Positions 8,297 through 16,677 are shown, numbered from the stretch's first letter. The stretch: DNA of 64,000 nucleotides from Proteinivorax hydrogeniformans (GCF_040515995.1 NZ_CP159485.1:1116001-1180000); one strand, 5' to 3'. Notes: generated from the letters alone by a model not told the origin. Numbers and translations: made by a program.

Positions 8297-9937
8297 ATGG
8301 AAAATGGAAATATTATACCTTTTAGTAGAGGAGCAGACTTTTATTACGCTCGCGCAAATAACAGCTATTTAAAAAACAACATGGATGAAGCCATTTTTTA
8401 TTTAAAGAGAGCAACCCAAATAGAACCGGATAACTTAATAAACTTATTCAACTTAGCTTCTATGCTTTCTGAAGTGGAAAAGTTTGAAGATTCTAATAAA
8501 ATATTAAAAAAAATAATTAAAGAAGATAAAGAAAATAACATGCCAGAATGCTGGTATTATTTAGCATATAACTATGGCCAGACGGATAAGTACAAAAAAG
8601 TAAAATCATGTTTAGATAAGTATCTAAAGCTAGCACCGGAAGGTGAATATGCTTCTCAATCAGAAGAAATACTTTCAAATATTAGAAACTTTCAATATGA
8701 ATTTGAGGCAAAAGACCAAAAGGAATTGCAAAAAGTAGAAAGAGTTTGTGCCGAGGGTGTTGAGCTTGTAGAAAAAAACAAGTTTAATGAAGCTATAGAA
8801 GTTTTTGAAAAAGCAATTGCTTTAAATTCCAAATTTATAGCGCCAAGAAACAATATCGCACTTTGCTATTTTTACAAAGGGGATGTGGATAGGGCGATAC
8901 AAAGTACTGAAGATGTGCTAAATTTAGACCCTGAGAATATTTATGCTCTTTGTAATTTGGCTACATTTTATCATGAGGATGGAAATGAAATAGGGTTAAA
9001 GAACATTTTAAACAGACTTTCAATGTTGGATCCTATGCATACAGATGAAGAGCTAAAACTGGGTTTGACTTATGGATCATTAGGAAAGCACAACTGGGCA
9101 TATGCAATGTTCAGCGCTATAATAGAAGAAGAACCGAGAAACTTTCAGATTGTTTACTTTTCTGCTGTAGCTGCCTTTAATATGAAAAAGTATAAGTTAG
9201 CATCAAAGCATTTTAAACGCCTTCATGAACTAGAACCACAAAATCCTTACACAGAGCTTTATCAAAACTATATTGAGGATATATTTGCTGGGCAATCCTC
9301 TTTTGAACCAATATCTTATGAAATTAAGCTTCCCTATAAATCTGTCATGGATATAATTAAAAAGTTAAGCTCTTCCGTTGAAAATGTAGGAGAGTTGATG
9401 AATGATAAAAAGCTTATTGAGGGATTAAATTGGGCTTTAACCAAAGAAGCAAGCATGACAAAAGTGGTCGTGGATTTAATTTTGAGTATGGATAACTCAG
9501 CCCTTCATCGACTTTTAATTGACTTTGTTTATAATGTCCAAGTTAAATATGAGGATCGAAACTATGCTTTTTGTGAAATGGTTGATAACAGCATATCTTT
9601 TGCTGACAAAGCAAATTGGCCAAAAAAAATAAAAGCTCAGGTTTTCACATCAAAACAACAAGAGGTATTAGAGGTTACACTACACTATTTACAGAAAGAG
9701 TTTAGCTTAGCGCAAGTTTACGCAGCGCAAACTCTTTGGTCAGAATATGTTAAGGAAAATAGGCCAATAATTAAAAAGGTTGAACTATGGGCAGCTTCTT
9801 TGATAATCTTAGTAGTTGCTGAAACTAGTAAGAACGTTAAACAAAACAAAGAGGATGTTCTAGAATACTTTTCTGCTAACCCTAAAGGTGTCAGCACTAA
9901 GATAAAAGAATTGAAAAAAGGTTTAAAGGTATTTTAA
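8297..9937 (+). CDS. TPR-repeat protein
   Basis: A 546-residue cytoplasmic protein with no signal peptide. Tetratricopeptide repeats are visible in the N-terminal two thirds, with the usual A/Y/F and closing P pattern (for example ATQIEPDN near 40-47, AIALNSKF near 172 and VLNLDPEN near 205). The C-terminal third (about 340-546) is helical without a domain I recognise. TPRs act as protein-binding scaffolds; the partner is unknown. It is transcribed alone, with its own promoter and a terminator after it. A TPR gene beside folC is seen in other Clostridia, but that does not give a function. Confidence 0.85.
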   Translation: MENGNIIPFSRGADFYYARANNSYLKNNMDEAIFYLKRATQIEPDNLINLFNLASMLSEVEKFEDSNKILKKIIKEDKENNMPECWYYLAYNYGQTDKYKKVKSCLDKYLKLAPEGEYASQSEEILSNIRNFQYEFEAKDQKELQKVERVCAEGVELVEKNKFNEAIEVFEKAIALNSKFIAPRNNIALCYFYKGDVDRAIQSTEDVLNLDPENIYALCNLATFYHEDGNEIGLKNILNRLSMLDPMHTDEELKLGLTYGSLGKHNWAYAMFSAIIEEEPRNFQIVYFSAVAAFNMKKYKLASKHFKRLHELEPQNPYTELYQNYIEDIFAGQSSFEPISYEIKLPYKSVMDIIKKLSSSVENVGELMNDKKLIEGLNWALTKEASMTKVVVDLILSMDNSALHRLLIDFVYNVQVKYEDRNYAFCEMVDNSISFADKANWPKKIKAQVFTSKQQEVLEVTLHYLQKEFSLAQVYAAQTLWSEYVKENRPIIKKVELWAASLIILVVAETSKNVKQNKEDVLEYFSANPKGVSTKIKELKKGLKVF

Positions 9938-9943
9938 TATTTG

Positions 9944-9973
9944 CCCTACAACGCTTATGTTGTGGGGTTTTTT
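9944..9973 (+). terminator. Terminator after the TPR gene
   Basis: Nine-pair stem CCCTACAAC/GTTGTGGGG (one G-U pair), 6-base loop, six T. Confidence 0.88.
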
Positions 9974-10034
9974 AATAAGACGTATAATTTTTAACGACAG
10001 GGAAGATGTTAAACTACAACATTTTGCCAAAACA

Positions 10035-10043
10035 TGCTATAAT
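10035..10043 (+). promoter_or_regulatory. Extended -10 promoter element
   Basis: TGCTATAAT is an extended -10 (TGn-TATAAT) element. No convincing -35 is present at the right distance. It is the likely start for the PRC-barrel gene. Confidence 0.5.
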
Positions 10044-10096
10044 TCTATTAAATTATACTTTATGTTAGTTTTTATTTTATAATGAGGAGGAATAAA

Positions 10097-10567
10097 ATGA
10101 TATATACTAAGAAAGTTTTGGGATTAGAGGTTATTAATTTAAGTGATGGGAAAAAAATAGGCAAGATAAAAGAAGTGATTTTTGATAACAAAAGTAAAAA
10201 AGTAGTGGCCATAGAGATATACGAAAAAACAGGCCTTTGGAAAAAAACATCGGATATTTTACCTATCGAGGAACTAAAGGGAATGGGTAAAGATTCAGTA
10301 ACAGTGGACGAACCAAAAACAGTTGAGGAAATTAACAAAGGGTTAACTAACTTCAAATGGTCAAGTTTATCAGGGAGAAAGGTAATAGAGGAAGATGGTT
10401 CTATAATAGGTACCGTTTCTGATATATCTTTCAAATTTCCGGAAGGTGATATCGTCGAGGTAGAAGTTAACCAAGCAAAATCAAAAGTATTAGCCAGCAA
10501 AGAAACTGTTTCAATCGAAAGGGTTAGAGCTATAGGAGAGGACGCCATAATAGTTTATAATGAATAA
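10097..10567 (+). CDS. PRC-barrel domain protein
   Basis: A 156-residue protein with two PRC-barrel-like halves, each starting with a VLGLEVINL/SLSGRKVI-type strand followed by G-K-I/G-T-V and a later I-P-I-E or SIE-R strand (about 1-75 and 85-156). PRC-barrels occur in RimM and in photosynthetic reaction centre subunit H and bind protein or RNA partners. An upstream in-frame ATG at 10082 is rejected because the ribosome site AGGAGG (10085-10090) lies inside it; the ATG at 10097 has 6-base spacing. YlmC/YrrD-type proteins are related in form. The specific role is unknown. Confidence 0.8.
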   Translation: MIYTKKVLGLEVINLSDGKKIGKIKEVIFDNKSKKVVAIEIYEKTGLWKKTSDILPIEELKGMGKDSVTVDEPKTVEEINKGLTNFKWSSLSGRKVIEEDGSIIGTVSDISFKFPEGDIVEVEVNQAKSKVLASKETVSIERVRAIGEDAIIVYNE

Positions 10568-10581
10568 AAAGGAGCATCACA

Positions 10582-10881
10582 ATGTTGAAAGTTGAACTAA
10601 TCATAGATGGGACGCCAAAAAGCTGCTGCTCTAAAGGTGGAAGTTGTGAAAAAGGCAAATATGAAAAAATAATTGAGGATTTTAAGAAAGATAGTGCAAA
10701 GCAAATTCAGTATGAAATAATAGACTATAACGATTTAAAAGAAAATAGTTTCAATAACAGTAAGGATATTATAGCAGCGGTAGACCAGGGTCTGATTAAC
10801 CTACCCATTGTTATAATTAATGGATTGCCCAGATTATTTGGTAGGTTTGATCATCAAGATTTAAACGAAATTATAAAGTGA
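10582..10881 (+). CDS. Small thioredoxin-fold-like protein with CC...C motif
   Basis: A 99-residue protein not assigned to a named family with certainty. It starts with a beta strand (KVELIID) followed by a SCCSKGGSC cysteine cluster at about 14-22, and later has LPIVIINGLPRLFG, resembling the cis-proline strand and turn of thioredoxin-like folds (ArsD- or DUF1462-like). A redox or metal-thiolate role is plausible but inferred. It lies 14 bases after the PRC-barrel gene with AAGGAG before its ATG, and ends at a strong terminator, so the two genes form a unit. The downstream metal transporter is transcribed separately. Confidence 0.65.
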   Translation: MLKVELIIDGTPKSCCSKGGSCEKGKYEKIIEDFKKDSAKQIQYEIIDYNDLKENSFNNSKDIIAAVDQGLINLPIVIINGLPRLFGRFDHQDLNEIIK

Positions 10882-10885
10882 CTCG

Positions 10886-10920
10886 AAAATCTCCGTTGTA
10901 TTACATACGACGGAGATTTT
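10886..10920. terminator. Strong terminator, symmetrical
   Basis: Ten-base arms AAAATCTCCG/CGGAGATTTT. With A and T runs on both sides it could work in either direction; the gene order needs only the + direction. Confidence 0.85.
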
Positions 10921-11048
10921 CTGTGTTTAAGGTAACTGCTTATAAATTTAAATAATATTAGTGGTCTGATGAAATAATTACAGTTTTCCGGTTATACTAT
11001 ATAAAATATAAGAATAAAAATTAGTTAAATAACTTGGAGGTGAATATA

Positions 11049-11747
11049 ATGAGTCATTTACATGTAACCGATGGTGTTTTAGATTTATGGGTAATAATAA
11101 TCGCTAATGTGGTTGCTTTTGGTTTGCTGTGTTATACATGTTTCGCAATGGTCAAAGATAACGATAAGTTTTATAATAATTTGGCAAAATTAGGGGTAGT
11201 GTCAGCTCTAATGTTAATTACAATGTCAATTCCTTTAGGCCCCATTCCTGCTCATTTAAGCTTAGTACTAGTTGCCGCTTTACTTTTAGGTCCCAATTTA
11301 GGCTTTATATCAATTGTTATAGTTAACCTAATTCTAGCCTTAATTGGGCATGGTGGAATAACTGTCTTAGGTTTAAACAGCTTAATTATGGGTGTCGAAC
11401 TACTTATAGGATTCTATCTGTTTAGCTTTATGTTTAATAAAATTAGCTGGAGAAAAGCTATAGCAGTATCCGTTGCCGGGGCTTTAGTAGTGTCAGTTAC
11501 TCTTATGGTAACAACTTTAGTTTTTGCAGGCCAAGATGTTTCAGAAGCGTTCCAATCTTGTTCCACCTGCTGTAACCAGTTAGATACTGTATCTAATGAG
11601 CAAGGAAATGGTCATAGCCATGGCGGGATATATCTTTTTTTAGGAACAGTAGGCGCTGGTATACTACTTGAGATATTGGTGGTTTTGGCAATCGTCGGAT
11701 ATATTCGAAAGGTTAGGCCTGACTATTTGGTGAAAGGTGGAAGTTAA
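11049..11747 (+). CDS. cbiM: ECF-type cobalt/nickel transporter, substrate-binding membrane subunit (CbiM/NikM)
   Basis: Membrane subunit that captures Co2+ or Ni2+. Family traits are the His-rich N terminus (MSHLHVTDGVL, where early histidines coordinate metal), several hydrophobic segments, and a PIPAHLSLVLVAALLLGP segment. The TTG at 11034 is rejected because GGAGG (11036-11040) is the ribosome site for the ATG at 11049, which also gives the expected N terminus. A loop before the last membrane segment has CSTCC (171-175) and HSHGG (189-193), an unusual potential metal site. Followed directly by the Q and O subunits; no separate CbiN is seen. Metal choice cannot be read. Confidence 0.85.
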   Translation: MSHLHVTDGVLDLWVIIIANVVAFGLLCYTCFAMVKDNDKFYNNLAKLGVVSALMLITMSIPLGPIPAHLSLVLVAALLLGPNLGFISIVIVNLILALIGHGGITVLGLNSLIMGVELLIGFYLFSFMFNKISWRKAIAVSVAGALVVSVTLMVTTLVFAGQDVSEAFQSCSTCCNQLDTVSNEQGNGHSHGGIYLFLGTVGAGILLEILVVLAIVGYIRKVRPDYLVKGGS

Positions 11748-11750
11748 GAG

Positions 11751-12452
11751 TTGGATTTATTTAACTTAGATCACATAGCCTTACATACAAAAGCACCTTT
11801 TCACGATAGCAGCGTAATAATAAAGATGTGCTTTGTATTGATAACCGTAGGGCTTTTAATAGCGACAACAGCAGCGATGTACCCTATCTTTATTTTTGCT
11901 CTAATAGTTGTTGTTATGCTTACGAATAAAGTGCCTGTTCTAAAAATACTACCGTTACTATTTTATCCGATATTTTTTACCGGTCTTTTTACCTTGTTGG
12001 CCGGGTATCCGCTTAACTATAGTCTGTGGCTTATATCTAAGTCATGCACTATTGCGCTAAGTTTACTTTTATTAGTAAGCACAACACCTATTTATAAAAT
12101 ATTTTCAGTTATGCAAAAGGTCTTACCCACGTTTTTTGTAGATGCATTGTTTTTTACTTACCGGTCGTTATTTATCTTTCAACAACTTTTTACAAACCTA
12201 TTTACAGTCCTTAAATTAAAGGGAGGGTTTGATAATAGGAAGATACTAAAAAATACCAAAAACATGGGTTCCTTAGTTGCAATAACATTTATTAGGGCGT
12301 TAGATTCTGCACAGAATATGGCTGATGTGATGAAGATACGTGGTTATAGTTGTGGCAATTTAAAACAAACAGCTAAATTTAACACAAATGTTTGGGATTT
12401 ATACCCTGGTGGCTTAACATTACTTGTTATCATAAGCTTTTTATGGGTTTAA
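11751..12452 (+). CDS. cbiQ: ECF transporter transmembrane subunit (CbiQ/EcfT)
   Basis: A 233-residue integral membrane coupling protein that links the metal-binding subunit to the ATPase. Hydrophobic segments fill residues 22-130, and the cytoplasmic coupling helix ends in ADVMKIRGY at about 203-211, a form of the family's A-R-G motif. Start is a TTG at 11751, ten bases after AAAGGTGG; it lies 4 bases after the M subunit stop. The family usually has two such coupling motifs; only the C-terminal one is clear. Part of a three-gene operon with 11049 and 12467. Confidence 0.85.
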   Translation: MDLFNLDHIALHTKAPFHDSSVIIKMCFVLITVGLLIATTAAMYPIFIFALIVVVMLTNKVPVLKILPLLFYPIFFTGLFTLLAGYPLNYSLWLISKSCTIALSLLLLVSTTPIYKIFSVMQKVLPTFFVDALFFTYRSLFIFQQLFTNLFTVLKLKGGFDNRKILKNTKNMGSLVAITFIRALDSAQNMADVMKIRGYSCGNLKQTAKFNTNVWDLYPGGLTLLVIISFLWV

Positions 12453-12466
12453 TAGGAGGAACAAAG

Positions 12467-13321
12467 ATGGAACACCTAATTTACGCTAAAGATTTAAAAT
12501 TTACTTACCCAGATAAAACAGAAGTCAGTGTGGAGGGTGAGATTTCAGTAAAAAAAAATCAAAGAGTAACTATTTTGGGGGCAAATGGTTCAGGAAAAAC
12601 AACCTTGTTAAAAAGCTTGGTGGGTGTAATAAAACCTAAAGGTGGAGATATAAGGGTTTTAGATTTTTCCCCTAGCAAGGAGTTTTCAAAGATTAGGTAT
12701 AAGGTGGGCGTGGTTTTTCAAAATGCTGATGAACAAATTATAGCTCCTACAGTATATGATGATATAGCCTTGATGCCTCGTGGCGCAGGGATAGAAGAGT
12801 CTGAAATTGAAAAAAGAGTCAACTGGATTTTAACAGAGCTAAACTTGTTACACCTTGCTCAAAAGGTGCCTCACTACTTAAGTGGTGGAGAAAAGAAAAA
12901 GGTAGTGCTAGCAGGAGCCCTGGTTATGAACCCAAGCCTTCTAATTTTAGATGAACCCTTTACTGGTTTAGATCCTCAGTCAAAACAAAACCTTATTGAA
13001 ATTATAAATCACTTTAACGAAAAACATAATACTACGGTGCTAACAACGACCCATGATGTGGAAACTGTTTTTTCAATAAGTGATTACGTATATATATTTA
13101 GTGACAGTGGAGTAATAGCAGAAGGAAAACCGTTAGAGGTGTTTTCGCAACCTGAAAAGTTACAATCTGCTAATCTCTTGCAGCCTCAAATCCAACAGCT
13201 CTTTAGCCAGCTAATTAAATGGAACCTCCCGTTAGAACAGCCTAGCGATGTAGAGGATGGTGCAAACCAAATTTTTAGAATATATACCCGGTTACTTAAA
13301 GGAGACAAAATTTCATCTTAA
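12467..13321 (+). CDS. cbiO: ECF transporter ATP-binding subunit (CbiO)
   Basis: ABC ATPase powering the metal transporter. From the ATG at 12467 the 284-residue protein has Walker A GANGSGKTT (about 38-46), Q-loop VVFQNADEQ, signature LSGGEKKKV, Walker B LLILDEP and the H-loop TTHD. The ATG is chosen because AGGAGGA at 12454-12460 precedes it; an open frame to 12392 merely runs into the end of the Q gene. A terminator follows. No cobalamin or nickel riboswitch is recognisable before the operon. Confidence 0.92.
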   Translation: MEHLIYAKDLKFTYPDKTEVSVEGEISVKKNQRVTILGANGSGKTTLLKSLVGVIKPKGGDIRVLDFSPSKEFSKIRYKVGVVFQNADEQIIAPTVYDDIALMPRGAGIEESEIEKRVNWILTELNLLHLAQKVPHYLSGGEKKKVVLAGALVMNPSLLILDEPFTGLDPQSKQNLIEIINHFNEKHNTTVLTTTHDVETVFSISDYVYIFSDSGVIAEGKPLEVFSQPEKLQSANLLQPQIQQLFSQLIKWNLPLEQPSDVEDGANQIFRIYTRLLKGDKISS

Positions 13322-13333
13322 CGAAATTTCTTC

Positions 13334-13380
13334 AAAACCCCGAATTCTCTTGTTAGTAAGAGAAATCGGGGTTTTGTCTT
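13334..13380 (+). terminator. Terminator after the ECF transporter operon
   Basis: AAAACCCCG pairs with CGGGGTTTT, extended by a CTCTT/AAGAG inner stem. Confidence 0.88.
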
Positions 13381-13433
13381 ATTACTGACCCTTAAAAAAT
13401 AAAGTAAGCATTGAAATTTTTATAATGAGTATG

Positions 13434-13462
13434 TTGACAAAAACTAAAACATATAATACTAT
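13434..13462 (+). promoter_or_regulatory. Promoter of the arsR-like operon
   Basis: TTGACA at 13434-13439 and TACTAT at 13457-13462 with 17 bases between. A TATAAT at 13452-13457 is only 12 bases from the -35 and is less likely to be used with it. Confidence 0.65.
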
Positions 13463-13480
13463 ATGAACAAATGGTCATAT
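13461..13480. promoter_or_regulatory. ArsR/SmtB-type operator
   Basis: Inverted repeat ATATGA-N8-TCATAT, close to the 12-2-12 operators of SmtB/CadC-type regulators. It touches the -10 and lies 19 bases before the regulator gene, so autorepression is likely. This is inference from position and form. Confidence 0.7.
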
Positions 13481-13498
13481 AGCGAGGAAGGGATATAA

Positions 13499-13819
13499 AT
13501 GGAGAAAAATCAGTTTCAAAGCGATATGTTAAAAGCTTTAGGGCATCCAACCAGACTAAAGGTAGTGAAAATTTTATCAGACAAAGAGCAATGTGTTTGT
13601 GAATTGGCTCCCGCTCTTAACACTGAGCAGTCCAATCTTTCAAAGCATTTAAGTGTACTTAAAAAAGCTGGGGTTTTAGTGAGTCGAAAAGACGGATTAA
13701 AAGTAATTTATGCCATCAAACACTTCGAGATAGTAGCAATTGTTAAGATTTTAGAAGATATAACAAAAAATGAAGTGAGTAATTTACACAAATCATTATT
13801 AGGGGAGGAAATAAAATGA
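13499..13819 (+). CDS. ArsR-family transcriptional regulator
   Basis: A 106-residue winged-helix repressor. The recognition helix region TEQSNLSKHLSVLKKAG (about 43-59) is typical. An ECVCELA-like segment (QCVCELAPAL, C35 and C37 region) corresponds to the alpha-3 CVC(D/E)LC metal/arsenic site, here with two cysteines. It would repress its own operon at the palindrome 13461-13480 and release on binding a thiophilic ion or on thiol oxidation. It overlaps the permease gene (ATGA). The inducer is not determined by sequence. Confidence 0.88.
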   Translation: MEKNQFQSDMLKALGHPTRLKVVKILSDKEQCVCELAPALNTEQSNLSKHLSVLKKAGVLVSRKDGLKVIYAIKHFEIVAIVKILEDITKNEVSNLHKSLLGEEIK

Positions 13820-14931
13820 ATATGCTTTTAGAATGGTTTTTAAGTGGAATTAATGAAGTTTGGTACTACATGACAAATCATGTGCTAACTTGTCTACTGC
13901 CAGCTTTTTTCGTTGCTGGCGGGATTGCTATGTTTTTATCTAAAAATGCAGTGCTTAAGTACTTTGGAGCGCAAACAAAAAAATATATTTCATACACTAT
14001 AGGATCTGTTTCAGGTATTTTATTAGCTGTTTGCTCCTGCACTATAATACCTCTTTTTGCAGGAATCTATAAAAGAGGGGCTGGGTTGGGGCCGGCAATA
14101 ACCTTTCTATATTCAGGTCCTGCGATAAACTTACTTGCCATAACATTGACTTCAACAGTTCTAGGTTGGCAAATGGGGTTAGCTAGGATAATTGGGGCGA
14201 TAATATTTGCCATAATAATTGGGCTTATAATGTCCTTGATTTTTCCGGAAACACAAAAGCAGGATAACAATATGTTTGCGGGAGAAGATGAAGAAAAAAG
14301 CAAAGGTGCAGTTTTAGGCTTTTTTGCTTTGTTAATCGCCATTTTATTATTTGGGACATTGGATTATAGTTTTGTTTCTGAAACTGCGTTAGCTACTGTT
14401 TTTAGCGGCGGTGAGTTAGGTCTTACTAATACGCCCTTTGCTGAGCTTATTGTAAAATATTCTATCTTACTTGTACTTATAGCAGCTGTTTATGTGGTTG
14501 TGAAAAAACACTTTTCTAGCGACGAAAGAGCTGGTTGGATAAGTGAGACATTTTCCTTAATCAAGTTAATTTTTCCAATGTTATTACTAGGAGTTTTTGT
14601 AGCTGGAGTTGTAAAAGTTGCTATACCGGAAGAGGTTATAACAAGGCTGGTAGGAGGAAACTCTATTTCTGCTAACTTTTTAGCAGCTATATTCGGTATG
14701 CTAATGTACTTCTCAACTTTAACTGAGATACCTATTTTAGAAAGTTTTACTGGACTGGGTATGGGGCAGGGCCCGGCGCTATCGTTATTGCTTGCCGGTC
14801 CAGCTCTAAGTCTTCCCAACCTATTATCCATAAGGAATGTTTTAGGAACAAAAAAAACAGCAGTTTATGCTGGATTAGTGGTAGTAATGGCTACTATAGC
14901 AGGGATGTTATTCGGGACTATAGTGAGCTAA
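13816..14931 (+). CDS. DUF318/ArsP-type permease
   Basis: A 371-residue inner membrane permease with about eight hydrophobic segments. The CSCTIIPLFAGIYKRGAGLGPA segment (from about residue 75) is the hallmark of the UPF0718/PF03773 family, which includes the organoarsenical exporter ArsP and other predicted metal permeases; a second related segment with GPALSL lies near the C terminus, giving a two-fold repeat. It is translationally coupled to the ArsR gene and followed by a CxxC thioredoxin-like protein, a common trio. Export of a soft metal(loid) or organo-metal compound is likely but not proven. Confidence 0.85.
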   Translation: MNMLLEWFLSGINEVWYYMTNHVLTCLLPAFFVAGGIAMFLSKNAVLKYFGAQTKKYISYTIGSVSGILLAVCSCTIIPLFAGIYKRGAGLGPAITFLYSGPAINLLAITLTSTVLGWQMGLARIIGAIIFAIIIGLIMSLIFPETQKQDNNMFAGEDEEKSKGAVLGFFALLIAILLFGTLDYSFVSETALATVFSGGELGLTNTPFAELIVKYSILLVLIAAVYVVVKKHFSSDERAGWISETFSLIKLIFPMLLLGVFVAGVVKVAIPEEVITRLVGGNSISANFLAAIFGMLMYFSTLTEIPILESFTGLGMGQGPALSLLLAGPALSLPNLLSIRNVLGTKKTAVYAGLVVVMATIAGMLFGTIVS

Positions 14932-14956
14932 AAAATATAAAGGAGAGTGACTATCT

Positions 14957-15196
14957 ATGAAAATTAAAGTGTTAGGTTCTGGGTGCAAAAACTGTCAAGT
15001 GTTAGCGGAGAGGGCAGAGGAAGCATTAAATGAATTAGGCATTGAAGGAGAAATTATTAAAGTTACAGAGTTAGATGAGATAATTGATCTTGGTGTAATG
15101 ATGACACCAGGTCTTATAGTTAATGACAACATTAAATCTACCGGCAAAGTGCCAAAGACTAAGGAAATTGTCAAGTTTTTACAAGAAGAAAAGTAA
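14957..15196 (+). CDS. Small redox-active disulfide (thioredoxin-like) protein
   Basis: A 79-residue protein of the redox-active disulfide protein 2 type (TIGR00412-like). The active site is GCKNC at about residues 9-13 after a beta strand, and MMTPGLIVN contains the cis-proline. Length and pattern match the family. It ends the arsR-permease operon, with a terminator directly after. It may reduce or deliver the permease substrate; that is inferred from the recurring gene neighbourhood. Confidence 0.85.
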   Translation: MKIKVLGSGCKNCQVLAERAEEALNELGIEGEIIKVTELDEIIDLGVMMTPGLIVNDNIKSTGKVPKTKEIVKFLQEEK

Positions 15197-15204
15197 AGTA
15201 TCGA

Positions 15205-15233
15205 GACTGTGGGTTTATCCCACAGTCTTTTTT
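15205..15233 (+). terminator. Terminator after the arsR-permease operon
   Basis: Nine-bp stem GACTGTGGG/CCCACAGTC, 5-base loop, six T. Confidence 0.92.
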
Positions 15234-15289
15234 AATAAGTATAATTTTCTAAAACATTTAATACATTAATTAAAAGGAGGTGCTAACTT

Positions 15290-16036
15290 ATGAATATTCA
15301 AAGAATGTTTTCAGTTTTACTACTTGCTTTGATTGCTACGAGCCTGCTATATAATTTTTCAAAAGAAGGAGCTGAAATGGTAACTAATCAACAAAGGCAG
15401 CTTCCCATTTATAGAGTAGGAACAGATAAACCACAGGTTGCGATCTCCTTTGATGCTGCTTGGGGCGCTGATTATACAGAGGAGATATTAGATGTTTTAG
15501 ATGAGTATGAGATAAAAACCACCTTTTTTCTAGTAGGATTTTGGGTTGACGAATATCCTGAGATGGTAAAAGAAATACATAAAAGAGGACATGAAATTGG
15601 TAACCACTCCACAACTCATCCTGAAATGAGCAAACTAACATCAGAGCAAGTTAAAGAGGAACTACTTATAACAGAGGAAAAAATATTTGAGTTAACTGGT
15701 CAAAAAGCAACAGTGTTTCGACCTCCGTTCGGCGACTACAATGACAATTTAATTAACTCAGCAAAAGAAGTTGGCTATCATACCATACAATGGGATGTCG
15801 ATTCATTAGATTGGAAAGAAAGAGGAGTTATGGACATTGTAGAGAGAATAAAGGCAAAATCTAGCGAGGGATCTATTATTTTGTTTCATAACAACGGCAA
15901 GTACACAGCAGAAGCATTACCATTAGTTTTAGATTATTTAACAAAGGAAAAAAGTTTGGATGTTGTTCCGATTTCTGAGCTAATCTATAAACAAAATTAT
16001 CACATCGATCACCAGGGTGAACAAAATTTAAACTAG
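15290..16036 (+). CDS. Polysaccharide deacetylase, PdaB-like
   Basis: A NodB-fold carbohydrate esterase of 248 residues with an N-terminal membrane/signal segment (about 7-23). Motif 1 is SFDAAWG at 53-59: the catalytic-base Asp is kept (D55) but the usual second Asp is Ala (A56), as in PdaB-type sporulation proteins. H106-x3-H110 forms the metal site with D55 or nearby ligands, and RPPFGD is motif 3. PdaB proteins act on spore peptidoglycan late in sporulation. AAGGAGGTG precedes the ATG. The next gene follows after 14 bases. Confidence 0.85.
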   Translation: MNIQRMFSVLLLALIATSLLYNFSKEGAEMVTNQQRQLPIYRVGTDKPQVAISFDAAWGADYTEEILDVLDEYEIKTTFFLVGFWVDEYPEMVKEIHKRGHEIGNHSTTHPEMSKLTSEQVKEELLITEEKIFELTGQKATVFRPPFGDYNDNLINSAKEVGYHTIQWDVDSLDWKERGVMDIVERIKAKSSEGSIILFHNNGKYTAEALPLVLDYLTKEKSLDVVPISELIYKQNYHIDHQGEQNLN

Positions 16037-16050
16037 CGGGGGGATAAAAA

Positions 16051-16674
16051 ATGGGGAGTCAGATGAAAAAGTTAATTTTATTAACGGTAACTGCTGTAAT
16101 AAGTACATATGTAATGTCTAACTCCATGCTAGCACTTATTTCTCAATACGGCGACCCCGATACAAAGGCTGCAGGAGTTGTTTCCGAAATAACTGAAGAA
16201 GAAAATAAAGGGGAAGAAAACAAAATAGGGGAAAATGGACAAGTTAATCAGCAATCATTGGACAAAGTTTATATCATCCAAAATGGAGTTTTTAAGGAAA
16301 AACAAGGGGCGGAAAATCTAAAAACAGCTATAAATTATCATGGTTTCCCAGCTTTTATAGTTGAACAAGACGAAGAGTACAGGGTTTTTTCAAATGTGCA
16401 CTCAGAAGAAAAGATACTAAGGACTATCTTGGAACAGCAAAGAGAAAAAGGGCTGGACAACTACCTTGTAAATCAAAAACTAAATAAACACAATAAACAA
16501 GATGCAAATTATCTCTTTAAGATGATAAGTTCGGGGCATTCAACCATGGAAGCTCCTAGCGAGCCTATAAAAGAGATTATCTATAATTTTAATAAATGGA
16601 AGGAAACCGAGGACCTAAGTTATAAAAATCTTTATCATGGCAAGATCTACGAAATGTTTTTTTTAACAAAATAA
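16051..16674 (+). CDS. Secreted/membrane protein with SPOR-like domain
   Basis: A 207-residue protein. Residues 5-30 form an N-terminal signal anchor; residues 45-70 are a charged linker. The segment from about 72 (KVYIIQNGVFKEKQGAENL) to 120 (YRVFSNVHSEEKI) follows the pattern of a SPOR peptidoglycan-binding domain (V-Q-x-G-x-F, later Y-R-V). The C-terminal 80 residues are helical and unrecognised. GGGGGG precedes the ATG at 16051. With the deacetylase upstream, a role in cell wall or spore coat layers is plausible but inferred. Confidence 0.65.
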   Translation: MGSQMKKLILLTVTAVISTYVMSNSMLALISQYGDPDTKAAGVVSEITEEENKGEENKIGENGQVNQQSLDKVYIIQNGVFKEKQGAENLKTAINYHGFPAFIVEQDEEYRVFSNVHSEEKILRTILEQQREKGLDNYLVNQKLNKHNKQDANYLFKMISSGHSTMEAPSEPIKEIIYNFNKWKETEDLSYKNLYHGKIYEMFFLTK

Positions 16675-16677
16675 TGA

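Noticed and set aside
10072-10548. 158-residue minus-strand frame opposite the PRC-barrel gene
   Set aside because: The plus-strand frame has a good ribosome site and PRC-barrel pattern; the minus frame has neither.
10921-11048. Cobalamin or nickel riboswitch before the metal transporter
   Set aside because: The interval is only about 130 bases and none of the conserved motifs is present.
13452-13457. TATAAT as the -10 of the arsR promoter with TTGACA at 13434
   Set aside because: The spacing is only 12 bases; TACTAT at 13457 gives the normal 17.
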